38,374 nt of DNA from Atopobium sp. UBA1382 (GCA_002305805.1 DBQY01000007.1:1-38374), one strand, 5' to 3'. Shown: positions 1 to 9,324, counted from the stretch's first letter. Numbers and translations are program-made. The notes: generated from the letters alone by a model not told the origin.

Positions 1-62
1 CCGTCGAAGCAAAGTCCCGATTTCCTGGATTGCCTCTCAACAACCGCCGGATTGTCTAGACA

Positions 63-102
63 GCTCGTCCTTCTCGCCATGAGCCTGGCGAGAAGGACGA
101 GC
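63..102 (-). terminator. hairpin downstream of the broken surface-protein gene
   Basis: Perfect 16-bp inverted repeat, GCTCGTCCTTCTCGCC at 63-78 against its complement at 87-102, with an 8-nt loop. It begins just after the stop codon at 111-113 of the minus-strand surface-protein remnant, so it probably ends that transcript. There is no clear T-run after it on either strand, so termination is inferred from position and stem strength. Confidence 0.55.
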
Positions 103-110
103 GCTTGGGG

Positions 111-768
111 CTACCTCTGAGGCGAGGGCCTACTCCTCGGAACCGTGCGTCGAACGAACGCCAAGCCCGCAGCAATCGCGGCTCCACCGAGCACGGTCGC
201 GACGGTCGCGGCCACGGCGTTGGTGGAGTCCCCGGTCTTGGGCAAGCCGCCGCTGCCGGTGCTGCCGCCGTTGCCGGCATCGCCTTGAAGTTCTCCATCA
301 TGCCCGCGACCATGTTGATGGCGATGGATCCGATGAGGACCACGTCGCTCTTGAGCAGCGTCTTGGCGTCGAGCTCGATGCTCGTGGCAAAGTCCACGAA
401 CTCCTGGTCGGCCAGACCGGCGTTGACGCCGCTCGCAACGACGCTGGCGAGAAGCCCGGTCTCCCTGGGAATCGCCTTGATGGCCGTCTCGACCCAGCCC
501 TCGGTCTTCTCTCGGCCCATGAGGTGCGCCTAATAGCAGAAGTCGACGAGGTCGAGGAGGCTGTGCGGGGCCTCGTCCACGGCGGCCGTGATGAGCAGGC
601 GCACGAGAAAGTCCACGATCGAGAGGAGCTTGGCTTGACCCTCGGCGGCATGGGCGGTCTCCGGCGCAGATGTGGCAATCGCTGCAGCTCCCCCTCCCAG
701 CGCAACGGACAGCTTCAGGAAGCTGCGGCGAGAAACGCCCCATCCAGACGAGTGGTTCCCCTGGGCAT
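111..768 (-). pseudogene. broken Tat-exported LPXTG cell-wall-anchored protein
   Basis: Remnant of a small surface protein of about 219 residues. The best start is ATG at 766-768 behind a GGGGAG ribosome site, giving MPRGTTRLDG. The frame is then lost at a run of four G (plus-strand C 738-741) before a twin-arginine signal (SRRSFLKL, hydrophobic stretch, AHA-type cleavage region). An in-frame TAG lies at 530-532. A second single-base loss near 283-284 moves the reading into the frame that holds the sorting signal LPKTG, a hydrophobic segment and a basic tail ending at the stop at 111. The middle part (GREKTEGWVETAIKAIP and onward) matches no family I know. Two single-base deletions in short G runs plus a stop make it a pseudogene unless these are sequencing errors. 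An anchored protein with a Tat signal is uncommon, since most sortase substrates use Sec. Confidence 0.7.
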
Positions 769-921
769 ACGGACTCCCCTCTCGGCGTCTGCGGCCGATC
801 CAGCAGACGAGTTTCACCAGAGAGGGGCACTACCGCCCAGAACAACAGGGGACGGTAAGGAGACCGCATCAATCTGCAGCACAGTTTCGTAAGGCGGGGT
901 AAGCGCTCCGTCAAAGGAACG

Positions 922-1686
922 CTACAGCGCGCTCGCGAGCCAGGGCCTGCCGGAGAGGGCACGCGCCAGGCGGTCTTGCGCGGTCGAAAAGACCACGTCA
1001 GGCTTCACGTGCAGGCGAATCTCGCCCTGCGTGCCATACGCGGAAAACGCCGAGAAGACCACGTCCGTCTCAAACGCGGGGTCGAGAAGGTCAGCGAGCT
1101 CGCGCGCCGCGACCTCGCAGCACTCCCGCGCCACGGCGTCAAGATTGGCCCCCGGCACCACTGCGATGGGCACACCGCAGTAGCCCACGCTCCACGGCGT
1201 AATGCGCGTGAGCGCGGTCTTGGAGAGCACCGAGTTGGGGATGACCTCCTCGGCACCGCCGCGCATGAGGACGGTGGTGCTGCGCCAGTTGACGTCGGTC
1301 ACCTCGCCGGTGACGCCCCCGACCGTGATGTAGTCGCCGGGCTGCACGGACTTGCTCAGCATGAGGCTGATGCCGCCGATGATGTTGGAGATGGTGTCCT
1401 GCATGCCCAGCGAGACCGCGATGGACACCACGCCGAGAGCAGCCACAAAGCCCGCGGGGTCAACGCCAAAGACCGGACGCATCACGCTGAGAAGGACGAG
1501 CGCCCAGATGACGGCACGCACGATGTTGATGAAGAGCGAGGCACTCGGCAGGTTGGAGGCGTCCAGCACCTTGTGCATGAGGCGCACCACCACGCGCTGG
1601 ATCACGAGCGCTATGGCAACCGCCACGACGAGCACGATGACCTTGTCGAGCCAGCCGCCCGCGTCGATGCCGATGAAGTGCTCCAT
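922..1686 (-). CDS. MscS-family mechanosensitive channel
   Basis: 254-residue small-conductance mechanosensitive channel homologue, an inner-membrane protein expected to release solutes on hypo-osmotic shock. The N-terminal half has three hydrophobic segments (about residues 13-33, 47-70 and 78-100). The third carries the glycine/alanine-rich pore helix leading into GMQDTISNIIGG. The soluble beta domain follows (QPGDYITVGGVTGEVTDVNWRST, then VIPNSVLSKTALTRIT), typical of MscS and YnaI relatives. Length is close to the minimal MscS core, so no extra periplasmic domain is present. It starts 9 bp after the pcrA stop codon and is probably cotranscribed with it. Confidence 0.9.
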   Translation of the reverse strand: MEHFIGIDAGGWLDKVIVLVVAVAIALVIQRVVVRLMHKVLDASNLPSASLFINIVRAVIWALVLLSVMRPVFGVDPAGFVAALGVVSIAVSLGMQDTISNIIGGISLMLSKSVQPGDYITVGGVTGEVTDVNWRSTTVLMRGGAEEVIPNSVLSKTALTRITPWSVGYCGVPIAVVPGANLDAVARECCEVAARELADLLDPAFETDVVFSAFSAYGTQGEIRLHVKPDVVFSTAQDRLARALSGRPWLASAL

Positions 1687-1695
1687 CGCCCGCTC

Positions 1696-4167
1696 CTATC
1701 CCTCGATCTTGACGATGGGCGCAAAGCCCTTGAGCAGCTTCTTCGTCTTGCCGGTGCGCGTGAACTTGACCTCGATCGTGTCGCCGGAGGCGGCGATGAC
1801 CACACCCGGGCCGAAGGTCTTGTGCGAGACATGGTCGCCGGCGGCAAAGCTCGCTGCGGCGCGAGCCGCGTCCGGCTTGGGTCCCGTGGGCGTCGGGCGA
1901 GCTGCGCCACCACCCGTGGACCGCGTGCGCGAGCCAAAGACATGCCCACCATAAACCTCCGAGCCGCGACCGCTGCCGAAGGTGCCGTGACGGTCGCCGC
2001 GCTTCTCCCAGCCCACACCGGCAAAGCCCGACGAGCCCACGCCCACGCGCTCGACGTCCGTCTCGGGAATCTCCCGAAGGAAGCGACTCGGCGCGTTGGC
2101 AGCCACGGAGCCGAAGGTGCGGCGCGTGGTTGCATGCGTGAGGTAGAGCTTCTTTCGCGCGCGCGTGATGGCCACGTAGGCCAGGCGCCGCTCCTCCTCC
2201 ACGCTCGCCTCGTCGCTCTCGTAGGAGGCATGCGGGAAGATGCCCTCCTCCATGCCGGCCACGAACACCACCGGGAACTCCAGGCCCTTGGCCGAGTGGA
2301 TGGTCATCATCGTGACCGCGTGCGTCTGCCCGTCGAGAGAGTCCAGGTCCGACCTCAACGCCAGCCACTCGATGAGCGCCGGCAGCTTCTCCGAGGCGAC
2401 GGGCGGCCTAGGCGGGGCAGGCTCCGGGGCGACGCCCCCAGAGGGCGACTCGCCCTGGCGAGCGAGCGAAGCGAGCGCGGAGCCCGCCGGGGGCGTCGCC
2501 CCGGAGCCGGACGACTCGAGCGCCCCCGCCGCGCGCAGCTGCGCGAGGCTCTCGAGCGTCTCGACCGCGTCGTGGGTCTCGTCGAACTCGGCGGCAACGC
2601 CGAGGAACTCCTTGATGTTCTCGATGCGGCCGTCCGCCTCCACGCTGTGCTCGGCCTCGAGGGCACGAATGAGGCCGGAGCGGTCCACGATCGCGTCCAC
2701 GACGTCCGCGAGCTCACCGGTGAAGTGGCGCGCCGCCTCGATCGTGCCGGTGAACTCCGCCAGGGCGCCGCGAACCTTCGCACCCAGGAGGCCCGTCTCG
2801 GCGATTGCCAGCTCGCAGGCGCTGAAGAACGAGACGCCCTCATCCTCCGCCAGCTCGCGGATCTTGTTGATCGAGGTGGTGCCGATGCCGCGCCGCGGCG
2901 TGTTGACCACGCGCAGTGCCGCCACGTCGTCATCCGGGTTCACGACGAGCTTGAGGTAGGCCATGACGTCGCGGACCTCGGCGCGGTCGAAGAAGCGCGT
3001 GCCGCCCACAATCTTGTACGGCACGCCCGCGCGCAGGAACATGTCCTCGAGGATGCGCGACTGCGCGTTGGTGCGGTAGAAGACGGCCATGTCGTCGTAG
3101 CTCGTGCCGCCGTCGTGGAGCTTCTCGATCTCCGAGCCTATCCAGCGACCCTCGTCGCGCTCGTCAGAGGCCTGGAAGACCTTGATCTTCTCGCCGTCGC
3201 CGGCATCCGTGAACAGGCACTTGGGCTTGCGACGCGCGTTGTTTGCCACCACGGCGTTGGCCGCCGCCAGAATGTGCCCCGTGGAGCGGTAGTTCTGCTC
3301 GAGGCGCACCACGTGGGCGTCCGGGTAGTCCTTCTCAAAGTCCAGGATGTTCTGGATGTCCGCACCGCGCCAGCTGTAGATTGACTGGTCGTCGTCGCCC
3401 ACGACCATGAGGTTGCGGTAGCGCGCGGCAAGGAGGTTGGTGATCGCGTACTGGACGTGGTTGGTGTCCTGGTACTCGTCCACGCTGATCTGGCGGAAGC
3501 GGTCCTGGTAGCGCTCCAGAACCTCCGGGCGCTTGGAGAGCAGCTCGAAGGTCTTGACCAACAGGTCGTCGAAGTCCATCGCGTTGGCGCGGGCGAGGCG
3601 GCGGTCCAGCTCGCGGTAGACGCGGGCCGCCGCGCGGTCGGCCGGGTTGGAGGAGCTCGACAGCTCGTCTGGCCCCACCATCGCGTTCTTGGCGGCGGAA
3701 ATCTTGGCGCGCACCGAGTTCATCGGGAACTGCTTCTGGTCCAGGTCCAGGTCCGCCATGATGGTCTTGACCAGGCGGCGCGAGTCGTCGTCATCGTAGA
3801 TCGTGAAGTTGGGGCGATAGCCCACAAGCTCACCGTCCTCGCGCAGGATGCGCACGCACATGGCGTGGAACGTGCAGACCCACATGCCGCGCGTGCCGTA
3901 CGGGAGCAGGGCCTCCAGGCGCTCGCGCATCTCGGCCGCCGCCTTGTTGGTGAACGTGATGGCAAGGACCTGCCAGGGCCTCACGCCCTCGTCGGCGATC
4001 ATATGCGCGATGCGGTACGTGAGCACGCGCGTCTTTCCCGAGCCTGCGCCCGCGAGCACGAGCAGCGGGCCGCGCGTGCACTCCACGGCCTCACGTTGCG
4101 CGGGATTGAGCCCCGCAAGGTCTACGGTCGGCGTCTGGCTAAACAGGGTCTGCTGGTCGCTCGTCAT
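1696..4167 (-). CDS. pcrA: ATP-dependent DNA helicase PcrA/UvrD
   Basis: 823-residue superfamily 1A helicase that unwinds DNA 3'-5' in repair and replication restart. Visible motifs are the Q-motif region (LNPAQREAV), Walker A AGAGSGKT at residues 39-46, TFTNKAAAEMRER (Ia), VDEYQDTN (II), GDDDQSIYSWRGA (III), QNYRS (IV), TIHSAKGLEFP (V) and VAITRARKKLYL (VI). The C-terminus ends in a beta-rich Tudor-like domain (GDHVSHKTFGPGVVIAASGDTIEVKF), as in PcrA. The start chosen is ATG at 4165-4167 (MTSDQQTLF) behind GAGAGGAAC; the frame stays open upstream but that stretch has no family similarity. Residues about 553-583 are a Gly/Pro/Ala-rich insert encoded by a large palindrome (2420-2508), described separately. 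Confidence 0.96.
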   Translation of the reverse strand: MTSDQQTLFSQTPTVDLAGLNPAQREAVECTRGPLLVLAGAGSGKTRVLTYRIAHMIADEGVRPWQVLAITFTNKAAAEMRERLEALLPYGTRGMWVCTFHAMCVRILREDGELVGYRPNFTIYDDDDSRRLVKTIMADLDLDQKQFPMNSVRAKISAAKNAMVGPDELSSSSNPADRAAARVYRELDRRLARANAMDFDDLLVKTFELLSKRPEVLERYQDRFRQISVDEYQDTNHVQYAITNLLAARYRNLMVVGDDDQSIYSWRGADIQNILDFEKDYPDAHVVRLEQNYRSTGHILAAANAVVANNARRKPKCLFTDAGDGEKIKVFQASDERDEGRWIGSEIEKLHDGGTSYDDMAVFYRTNAQSRILEDMFLRAGVPYKIVGGTRFFDRAEVRDVMAYLKLVVNPDDDVAALRVVNTPRRGIGTTSINKIRELAEDEGVSFFSACELAIAETGLLGAKVRGALAEFTGTIEAARHFTGELADVVDAIVDRSGLIRALEAEHSVEADGRIENIKEFLGVAAEFDETHDAVETLESLAQLRAAGALESSGSGATPPAGSALASLARQGESPSGGVAPEPAPPRPPVASEKLPALIEWLALRSDLDSLDGQTHAVTMMTIHSAKGLEFPVVFVAGMEEGIFPHASYESDEASVEEERRLAYVAITRARKKLYLTHATTRRTFGSVAANAPSRFLREIPETDVERVGVGSSGFAGVGWEKRGDRHGTFGSGRGSEVYGGHVFGSRTRSTGGGAARPTPTGPKPDAARAAASFAAGDHVSHKTFGPGVVIAASGDTIEVKFTRTGKTKKLLKGFAPIVKIEG
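2420..2508. repeat. in-frame palindromic insert inside pcrA
   Basis: Perfect 20-bp arms: 2420-2439 (starts GGCTCCGGGGCG) and 2489-2508 (ends CCCCGGAGCC), separated by 49 nt. The spacer holds a smaller palindrome (AGGGCGA C TCGCCCT) and the direct repeat GCGAGCG..GCGAGCG. It encodes a low-complexity stretch beginning GSGATPPAGSALASLARQ and ending GGVAPEPA, between the motif IV and motif V parts of the helicase. The reading frame is kept. It looks like a mobile or amplified palindromic element tolerated in a surface loop. Confidence 0.75.
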
Positions 4168-4318
4168 GCCTCGATGTTCCTCTCGCCGTCTTTTCGCCCT
4201 CTGAGTGTAGCGGCAAGCCCGGACGCAATACAGGGCACGACGGAAAGGACCAACGGACGCACATGGCCCGCGACCCGAAGGGCCCACGAGACGGGCCTCG
4301 CGATTCCCAGATGCGCTC

Positions 4319-5569
4319 CTACGCCCAGCGACCCAGGAACGCGCCGACGGCCTCCCAGTAGCGCTCGGGATCGGCGAAGACCGCGCAGCAGTGACCGGCG
4401 GACGGGATCTTGACCACCTCGTGGCCCTCGCCTGCCGCGGCGCCGCCGGCAGCCGCGGCGAGGGCATCGGTCATGTAGGTGGGCACGACCTTGTCGTCCT
4501 CGCCCTGGACGAGAAGCACGGGCGCGGCAGAGCGCGCGATCGCGTCCACAGGACGGGCGCTCACCACGTCGTAGCCGCCGCGCCTCAGCCTGAGGGAGAG
4601 GCGCGCGAGGTCGATGACCGGGTGCGCCGGCATCGGCGGCGTACCCAGCGAGCCGGAGCTCACGACGCCCACCGCCGTGTTCCAGAAGTCGTCGTAGGCG
4701 GAGTCGGCAACGCAGGCGCGCACCTGCCCAGGCAGGTCCTCCTCGCCGCACGCCATGAGCACGGAGGCGGCGCCCATCGAGATGCCGGCGAGCGTGACGC
4801 GCGCGCCCTCGCCGGCGCGGCTCACGACCCAGCGGCACCACGCCACGACGTCCCGACGGTCGAGCCAGCCCGCGCCCACCCAGGCGCCGCCGCTCTCGCC
4901 ATGCGCTCTCAGGTCCACGAGCAGCAGGTTGAAGCCCATCTCGGCATAGCGCCGCGCATACGTGAGACCGGCTCGCCAGTTGTCCGCGTAGCCGTGGGCG
5001 AAGACGAGCCAGCGCTCGGAGTCCGGTCGGCACGCGATCGCGCGTCCGACGAGGCGGGTTCCGTCATCGGAGGTCGTCTCGACGCGCTCGACCCCGCACG
5101 GGAGCGCCTGCAGCCACCTCCAGGTTCGGTCGGCCTCCTCCGCGCGGTTCCACTCGATCTTCTCGCGCTCCTGCTCGAAGAGCCCGGGCGACATCTCGCG
5201 CACGCGCTTGTCCCCGCCTCCGCCGAGATAGGGGCCGAGCTCCTCCTCGCCGGCACGTCGCTGGGGGCCAAACACGCCCGGCAGGGCGCGGGCGACGAGC
5301 GCGACCACCGCCACGGCAGGGAGGATGCCAAACAGGCAGAAGAGCACGCCGACAGCGGGAGATCCCAGGTAGAAGCAACCGACGCCCATGGCCACCATGA
5401 CGAGGACAAACCCGAGCGGGGCAAACGCCCTCGACCAGAGCGGGACGTCGCGCTTGGGGGCGTTCAGCTCCTCCATGAGGTGCGGCGTGGGCGTGCTCTC
5501 GCGCGTCTTCCTCTTGCCAAGATACGAGAAGAGCCTCGAGCCCTTGCTTCCCTTGCCGTCTGCCGCCAT
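4319..5569 (-). CDS. membrane-anchored alpha/beta hydrolase
   Basis: 416-residue protein with two adjacent hydrophobic segments (about residues 48-70 and 72-95) followed by an alpha/beta-hydrolase domain of the BEM46/YqkD/FrsA-like kind. The oxyanion region is FAHGYADN (190-197), the nucleophile elbow GISMGA with Ser264, an acid at Asp358 or Asp359 in QGEDDKVVP, and the catalytic His393 in SAGHCCA. A serine peptidase or esterase role is likely but the substrate is unknown. ATG at 5567-5569 follows a GAGGAGG ribosome site. The domain probably faces the cytoplasm or outside depending on the hairpin's topology, which cannot be settled here. pcrA begins 151 bp downstream on the same strand. Confidence 0.85.
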   Translation of the reverse strand: MAADGKGSKGSRLFSYLGKRKTRESTPTPHLMEELNAPKRDVPLWSRAFAPLGFVLVMVAMGVGCFYLGSPAVGVLFCLFGILPAVAVVALVARALPGVFGPQRRAGEEELGPYLGGGGDKRVREMSPGLFEQEREKIEWNRAEEADRTWRWLQALPCGVERVETTSDDGTRLVGRAIACRPDSERWLVFAHGYADNWRAGLTYARRYAEMGFNLLLVDLRAHGESGGAWVGAGWLDRRDVVAWCRWVVSRAGEGARVTLAGISMGAASVLMACGEEDLPGQVRACVADSAYDDFWNTAVGVVSSGSLGTPPMPAHPVIDLARLSLRLRRGGYDVVSARPVDAIARSAAPVLLVQGEDDKVVPTYMTDALAAAAGGAAAGEGHEVVKIPSAGHCCAVFADPERYWEAVGAFLGRWA

Positions 5570-5635
5570 GCGAATCCTCCTCGTCGCGTCCTCATACGCG
5601 CACGAGTATAGCGAGAAACCCCGTGCCTCCGCACC

Positions 5636-6082
5636 CTACAGCGCCGCGAGCAGCGCCTCGCAGCCGGCGAGCACGTCGCGGTACGTCGCGTCGAAGTCCC
5701 CGGTGTACCAGGGGTCGGCGACGTCCGAGGGCCGCCCGGTCCAGTCGAGCAGACGACTCACCTTGCCGTCGGGATCGTCGCCGAGAATCCTCCGCAGGCC
5801 CCAGGCGTTCTCGGCGTCCATATAGATGATGTGGTCCCACCGGCCGTACTCGTCGCGCCGGACCTGCCGCGCGCGATGCCGCCCCACCGGGATCCCCTCC
5901 CTGCGGAGCTTGCCCACCGTCCCGTGGTGCGGCGGGTTGCCAAGCTCCTCGCGGCTCGTCGCGGCGGAGTCGATGAGGAACTCGCCCTCGCGCCCGGCGC
6001 GGCGCACGAGCTCCTCCATTACGAACTGGGCCATCGTCGAGCGGCAGATGTTGCCGTGGCAGACAAAGAGTATGCGGTGCAT
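5636..6082 (-). CDS. low-molecular-weight protein-tyrosine phosphatase
   Basis: 148-residue LMW-PTP (Wzb/YwlE/PtpA type). The P-loop C8-X5-R14-S is seen as VCHGNICRS right at the N-terminus. The general-acid DP pair is in ADPWYTGDFD near the C-terminus. A YMDAEN segment in the middle is typical of the fold. It would dephosphorylate tyrosine or arginine on cytoplasmic proteins, often controlling capsule synthesis or stress responses; no cognate kinase is in the window. ATG at 6080-6082 follows GAAAGG; the longer upstream frame has no similarity to the family. It follows dacA by 49 bp on the same strand. Confidence 0.92.
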   Translation of the reverse strand: MHRILFVCHGNICRSTMAQFVMEELVRRAGREGEFLIDSAATSREELGNPPHHGTVGKLRREGIPVGRHRARQVRRDEYGRWDHIIYMDAENAWGLRRILGDDPDGKVSRLLDWTGRPSDVADPWYTGDFDATYRDVLAGCEALLAAL

Positions 6083-6131
6083 GCCTGGGATGCCTTTCGC
6101 TACGAGCACGGGCACGGTCGCGGATGCGGCG

Positions 6132-7580
6132 CTAACGGCGCATGTGGCTGCCGATGTGCTTGCCCTTTGCCTTGGCAGGAGTCTTGAGGCGCGTCGGCTC
6201 GACACTGCGCGCGACCGCCCGGCGCTGCGGCGACGAGGTCGCCTTGGAGCGACGACGCCGCGAGCGAGACGGGGCGCTCGCAATCAGACCGACCACCACG
6301 AGCACCGCAACGACGCCAACAACGGCGAGGACGGTATGGACCGGGTCGGACGTGAGCCACCAGACCAGATAGCTCGGAATCGAGAGGGCCATCGCATGCG
6401 CCGCGGCAACCGTCACGGTCCCGAGCTCGCGGTCGCCGAGCGCCACGGACACCTTTCCGAGCGGGGCATCGGCGTCAAGCGGGGCCTGGAACGCCTCGTC
6501 CCACGACGGCGTGAGTGTCAGGTCGTCGAGCGTCGTCTCCGCCGGAACCGTCGCCGCAATCGACGAGGTCGCCAGGGCGTCGACCGCATCGCCGTCGCTC
6601 GACAGGCTCACCTCGGCCGACCCCACGACGTCGCCAACAGCGACGACGTCACCGGTCCTCCACGCACCGAAGCCCCACTCAAGAAGCGAGCGCATGTCGT
6701 AGAAGTTGCTCGTCACGCCCTCTGCGTCGGCGTCCATCGGGGCGCCGAGCACCACGCCCACCAGGGTCCTTCCATCCCGCTGGGCCAGGGTAATCAGGCA
6801 ACGGCCGCCCTCCAGGGTCGTGCCGGTCTTGCTCGCGACGACCGTGTCGCCCATGTAGACGGGGCTCTCGGGGTCGAGCAGCGTGTCGGTGCTCTCGAGG
6901 GTGCGCGCGGGGTTCTGGCTCGTCTCCGGCAGATTCCAGCTCTCGCTGCCCGCGATCTCCTCGAACTCGGGATGGGTGAGCGCCGCCTCGAAGATGCGAA
7001 CGAGGTCGCGAGCCGTGGAGTAGTGGTTGTCATCGTGCAGGCCGCAGGGGTTGGCGAAGTGCGTCCCCTCGCAGCCGAGCTGCGCCGCGCGCTCGTTCAT
7101 CATGTCCACGAAGGCGTGCCAGTCCCCGCCGCCAACGAAGCGGGCCAGGACGTAGGAGGCGTCGTTGCCCGAGGGCACGAGCAGGCAGGCGAGAAGGTCT
7201 CGGACGGTGAGCGTCTCCCCCACCTTGAGGCCAGCGATCGAGCTGTCCCAGGTGACCTCGTCGAGATCGCCCTCCTCCACGGTCACCTCGGCATCGAGGT
7301 CGGCGTTCTCGAGCACCACGAGCGCCGTCATGACCTTCGTGAGGGAGGCGGGGTAGGCCCGCTCGTCGGCGCCCATCTCGAGAAGCGTCGTACCCGTCTC
7401 TCGCTCGACGAGCAGGGCCTTGGACGACGTGAGCGTCGGCGGCTCGGCGGCGGAGTACGCGGTCTGCGCGGCATCCTCCGCCAAAGCGGGAAGCGGCGCC
7501 GCACCCGCGACGAGGACGAGGGCGAGGACAAGGACCAGCGACGCGGAGAGCGCACGCAGACGACGGGTCAGACCCTTCAC
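6132..7580 (-). CDS. dacA: D-alanyl-D-alanine carboxypeptidase (PBP5-like)
   Basis: 482-residue serine DD-carboxypeptidase that removes the terminal D-Ala from peptidoglycan stem peptides. It has a signal peptide (hydrophobic 13-30, cleavage near ALAE). The catalytic motifs are Ser79-x-x-Lys82 (SLTK), Ser137-Gly-Asn139 (SGN) and Lys251-Thr-Gly253 (KTG). A beta-rich C-terminal domain, then a hydrophobic segment (WWLTSDPVHTVLAVVGVVAVLVVVGLI) and an Arg/Lys-rich tail anchor it in the membrane. The start is GTG at 7578-7580, with an AGGAGG site that overlaps the uppP stop codon, so the two genes are translationally coupled. Confidence 0.94.
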   Translation of the reverse strand: MKGLTRRLRALSASLVLVLALVLVAGAAPLPALAEDAAQTAYSAAEPPTLTSSKALLVERETGTTLLEMGADERAYPASLTKVMTALVVLENADLDAEVTVEEGDLDEVTWDSSIAGLKVGETLTVRDLLACLLVPSGNDASYVLARFVGGGDWHAFVDMMNERAAQLGCEGTHFANPCGLHDDNHYSTARDLVRIFEAALTHPEFEEIAGSESWNLPETSQNPARTLESTDTLLDPESPVYMGDTVVASKTGTTLEGGRCLITLAQRDGRTLVGVVLGAPMDADAEGVTSNFYDMRSLLEWGFGAWRTGDVVAVGDVVGSAEVSLSSDGDAVDALATSSIAATVPAETTLDDLTLTPSWDEAFQAPLDADAPLGKVSVALGDRELGTVTVAAAHAMALSIPSYLVWWLTSDPVHTVLAVVGVVAVLVVVGLIASAPSRSRRRRSKATSSPQRRAVARSVEPTRLKTPAKAKGKHIGSHMRR

Positions 7581-7589
7581 GGGAGCCTC

Positions 7590-8522
7590 CTATCCGACGA
7601 GGGCAAACCAGGCGATCACGGCGACGCCGAGCACGATGCGGTACCAGCCGAAGGGCTTGAAGTCGTGGCGGCGCACGAACTCCATGAGGAAGCGGATGAC
7701 AGCGAGCGAGACCAGGAACGCGACGACGCACCCGACACCGAGGATCGAGGCCTCCGTGCCCGAGAGGGCATTGCCGGCCAGGAAGTACTTCACAAGCCGC
7801 AGACCGCTCGCACCCACCATGACGGGGATCGCGAGGAAGAACGTGAACTCGGCGACCACCGTGCGCTTGCAGCCGAGAATGAGGCCGCCGATGATCGTGG
7901 AGCCCGAGCGAGAGGTGCCCGGCACGATGGACAGCACCTGGAACAGGCCGATCCCAATGGCCGTCTTCCAGTCAAGCTCCTCGAGCGTCTGGACGCGCGC
8001 GTCGGCGTCGGCGAGCTCCGAGCGGGTGAGCTGAGCAGAGGCGCCCGGCGCGAAGTGGCGCCCGCGGGACGCGCCCCCGCGCTCCTCGAACGCGCGATCC
8101 GCGCGGCGCTCCCGCACGGTCTCGATGACGATGAACGCGACACCGTAGACGATGAGCGCGGCGGCGATCACGAAGGGGCTGCCGAGGTTGGCCTCCATCC
8201 AGTCGTCGATGGGGATGCCGATGACGGCGGCGGGCACGCAGGCAACGATGGTCTTTGCCCACAGGAGCCACGTGTCGCGCCGCTCGCCCGAGCTCTTGCT
8301 CGGGGAGAAGGGATTCAACCGATGGAAGAACATCACGCAGACGGCGAGAATCGCGCCAAGCTGGATGACGACGAGGAACATGTTCCAGAAGTCCTCCGAC
8401 ACGTCCATGCTGAGGAACTGGTTGAGCAGCAGCATGTGACCGGTCGAGGAAATGGGCAACCACTCGGTTATGCCCTCGACGACGCCGTACACCGCCGCCT
8501 TGATAAGCTCAATGAGATTCAT
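7590..8522 (-). CDS. uppP: undecaprenyl-diphosphatase UppP/BacA
   Basis: 310-residue integral membrane enzyme that dephosphorylates undecaprenyl pyrophosphate to recycle the cell-wall lipid carrier; overexpression gives bacitracin resistance in other bacteria. Signature motifs are [14 protein letters not shown] at residues 17-30 and [10 protein letters not shown] in the second half, both part of the active site. Several hydrophobic helices cover the rest. An extra hydrophilic stretch of about 60 residues in the middle ([20 protein letters not shown]...) makes it longer than the usual 270 or so. ATG at 8520-8522 follows GAGGGAGG. Pairing with dacA makes a small cell-wall operon. Confidence 0.94.
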   Translation of the reverse strand: MNLIELIKAAVYGVVEGITEWLPISSTGHMLLLNQFLSMDVSEDFWNMFLVVIQLGAILAVCVMFFHRLNPFSPSKSSGERRDTWLLWAKTIVACVPAAVIGIPIDDWMEANLGSPFVIAAALIVYGVAFIVIETVRERRADRAFEERGGASRGRHFAPGASAQLTRSELADADARVQTLEELDWKTAIGIGLFQVLSIVPGTSRSGSTIIGGLILGCKRTVVAEFTFFLAIPVMVGASGLRLVKYFLAGNALSGTEASILGVGCVVAFLVSLAVIRFLMEFVRRHDFKPFGWYRIVLGVAVIAWFALVG

Positions 8523-8700
8523 GGCCTCCCTCTCGCCAGACAACCTTTTTATATTCTCTCATCGTGGACGACCGACGTCGGCGCATGCCCGCCGCCACCG
8601 AAAAACTATGCCGCTGGGCGAGTCGAGCTGCACAAAGACGAATCTTGGGGCATAAGGAAGAAAGCCTGCAGCAGGTGACCTCATGCGGAAGGGAGCTATC

Positions 8701-9162
8701 ATGGCCGAAGCCACCACCTCGTATCAAGACCTTGGTTACGACAGGATCTTCGTTTCCCTTGACGGTTCGGACGAGCAGGGCAAGGTGCTCGACCGCGCCA
8801 TCGTCATGGCGGCGAACGACAACGCCGAGCTCTACATCGGGCACGTGATCGACTCCACGGCGCTCGAGGCGGCCGGCACCTTCCCCGTGGACATCGTGCC
8901 GTCGCTCGAGCAGACCTTCCGCGACTCCATTGCCGACAAGGTCCGTGACGCCGAGGCTATGCCGGGAATCAAGAAGGTCGAGGTGCTCGTTCGCTCGGGG
9001 CGCATACGCGAGACCCTCAAGGACGAGATGCTCGACGTCATCCAGCCCGACCTCGTCATCTGCGGCGCTCGCGGGCTCTCCTCGATCAAGTACGCCATCC
9101 TCGGCTCCATCTCCACCTTCCTCACACGCAACACGGACTGTGACACGCTGATCATCAAGTAG
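8701..9162 (+). CDS. universal stress protein, UspA family
   Basis: 153-residue single-domain Usp. The N-terminal strand DRIFVSLDGSDEQGKVLDRAI and the C-terminal ICGARGLSSIKYAILGSISTFLTRNTDCDTLIIK match the family. In ATP-binding members the C-terminal motif is G-2x-G-9x-G-S/T; here GARG and GSIS fit approximately, so nucleotide binding is likely but not certain. The start at 8701 (MAEATTS) sits behind GGAAGGGAG; an in-frame ATG at 8683 is possible but has a poorer site. It is monocistronic and divergent from uppP. Confidence 0.9.
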   Translation: MAEATTSYQDLGYDRIFVSLDGSDEQGKVLDRAIVMAANDNAELYIGHVIDSTALEAAGTFPVDIVPSLEQTFRDSIADKVRDAEAMPGIKKVEVLVRSGRIRETLKDEMLDVIQPDLVICGARGLSSIKYAILGSISTFLTRNTDCDTLIIK

Positions 9163-9189
9163 CCGCCCCCCGCAGCGACCGCCTCGCTC

Positions 9190-9221
9190 GTCGGCCCCGT
9201 CGCCTCCGCGGCGGGGCCGAC
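9190..9221 (+). terminator. possible terminator hairpin after the Usp gene
   Basis: GTCGGCCCCG (9190-9199) pairs with CGGGGCCGAC (9212-9221) around a 12-nt G/C-rich loop, 27 bp after the Usp stop codon. There is no T-run behind it, so intrinsic termination would be weak. Confidence 0.4.
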
Positions 9222-9324
9222 TCATGCAGAAACGATGAGCCGTGGCCCCAAACGATAGAATAGGAAAGTCTGTACGCTCGCATGACCGCCTCGCGCGGAC
9301 GCCAGAACACGGAGGATCTCTAAC

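Noticed and set aside
976..3384. An 802-codon open frame on the plus strand opposite mscS and pcrA
   Set aside because: Low-complexity Arg/Ala/Gly/Leu/His-rich translation with no family features; a shadow of the genes on the other strand.
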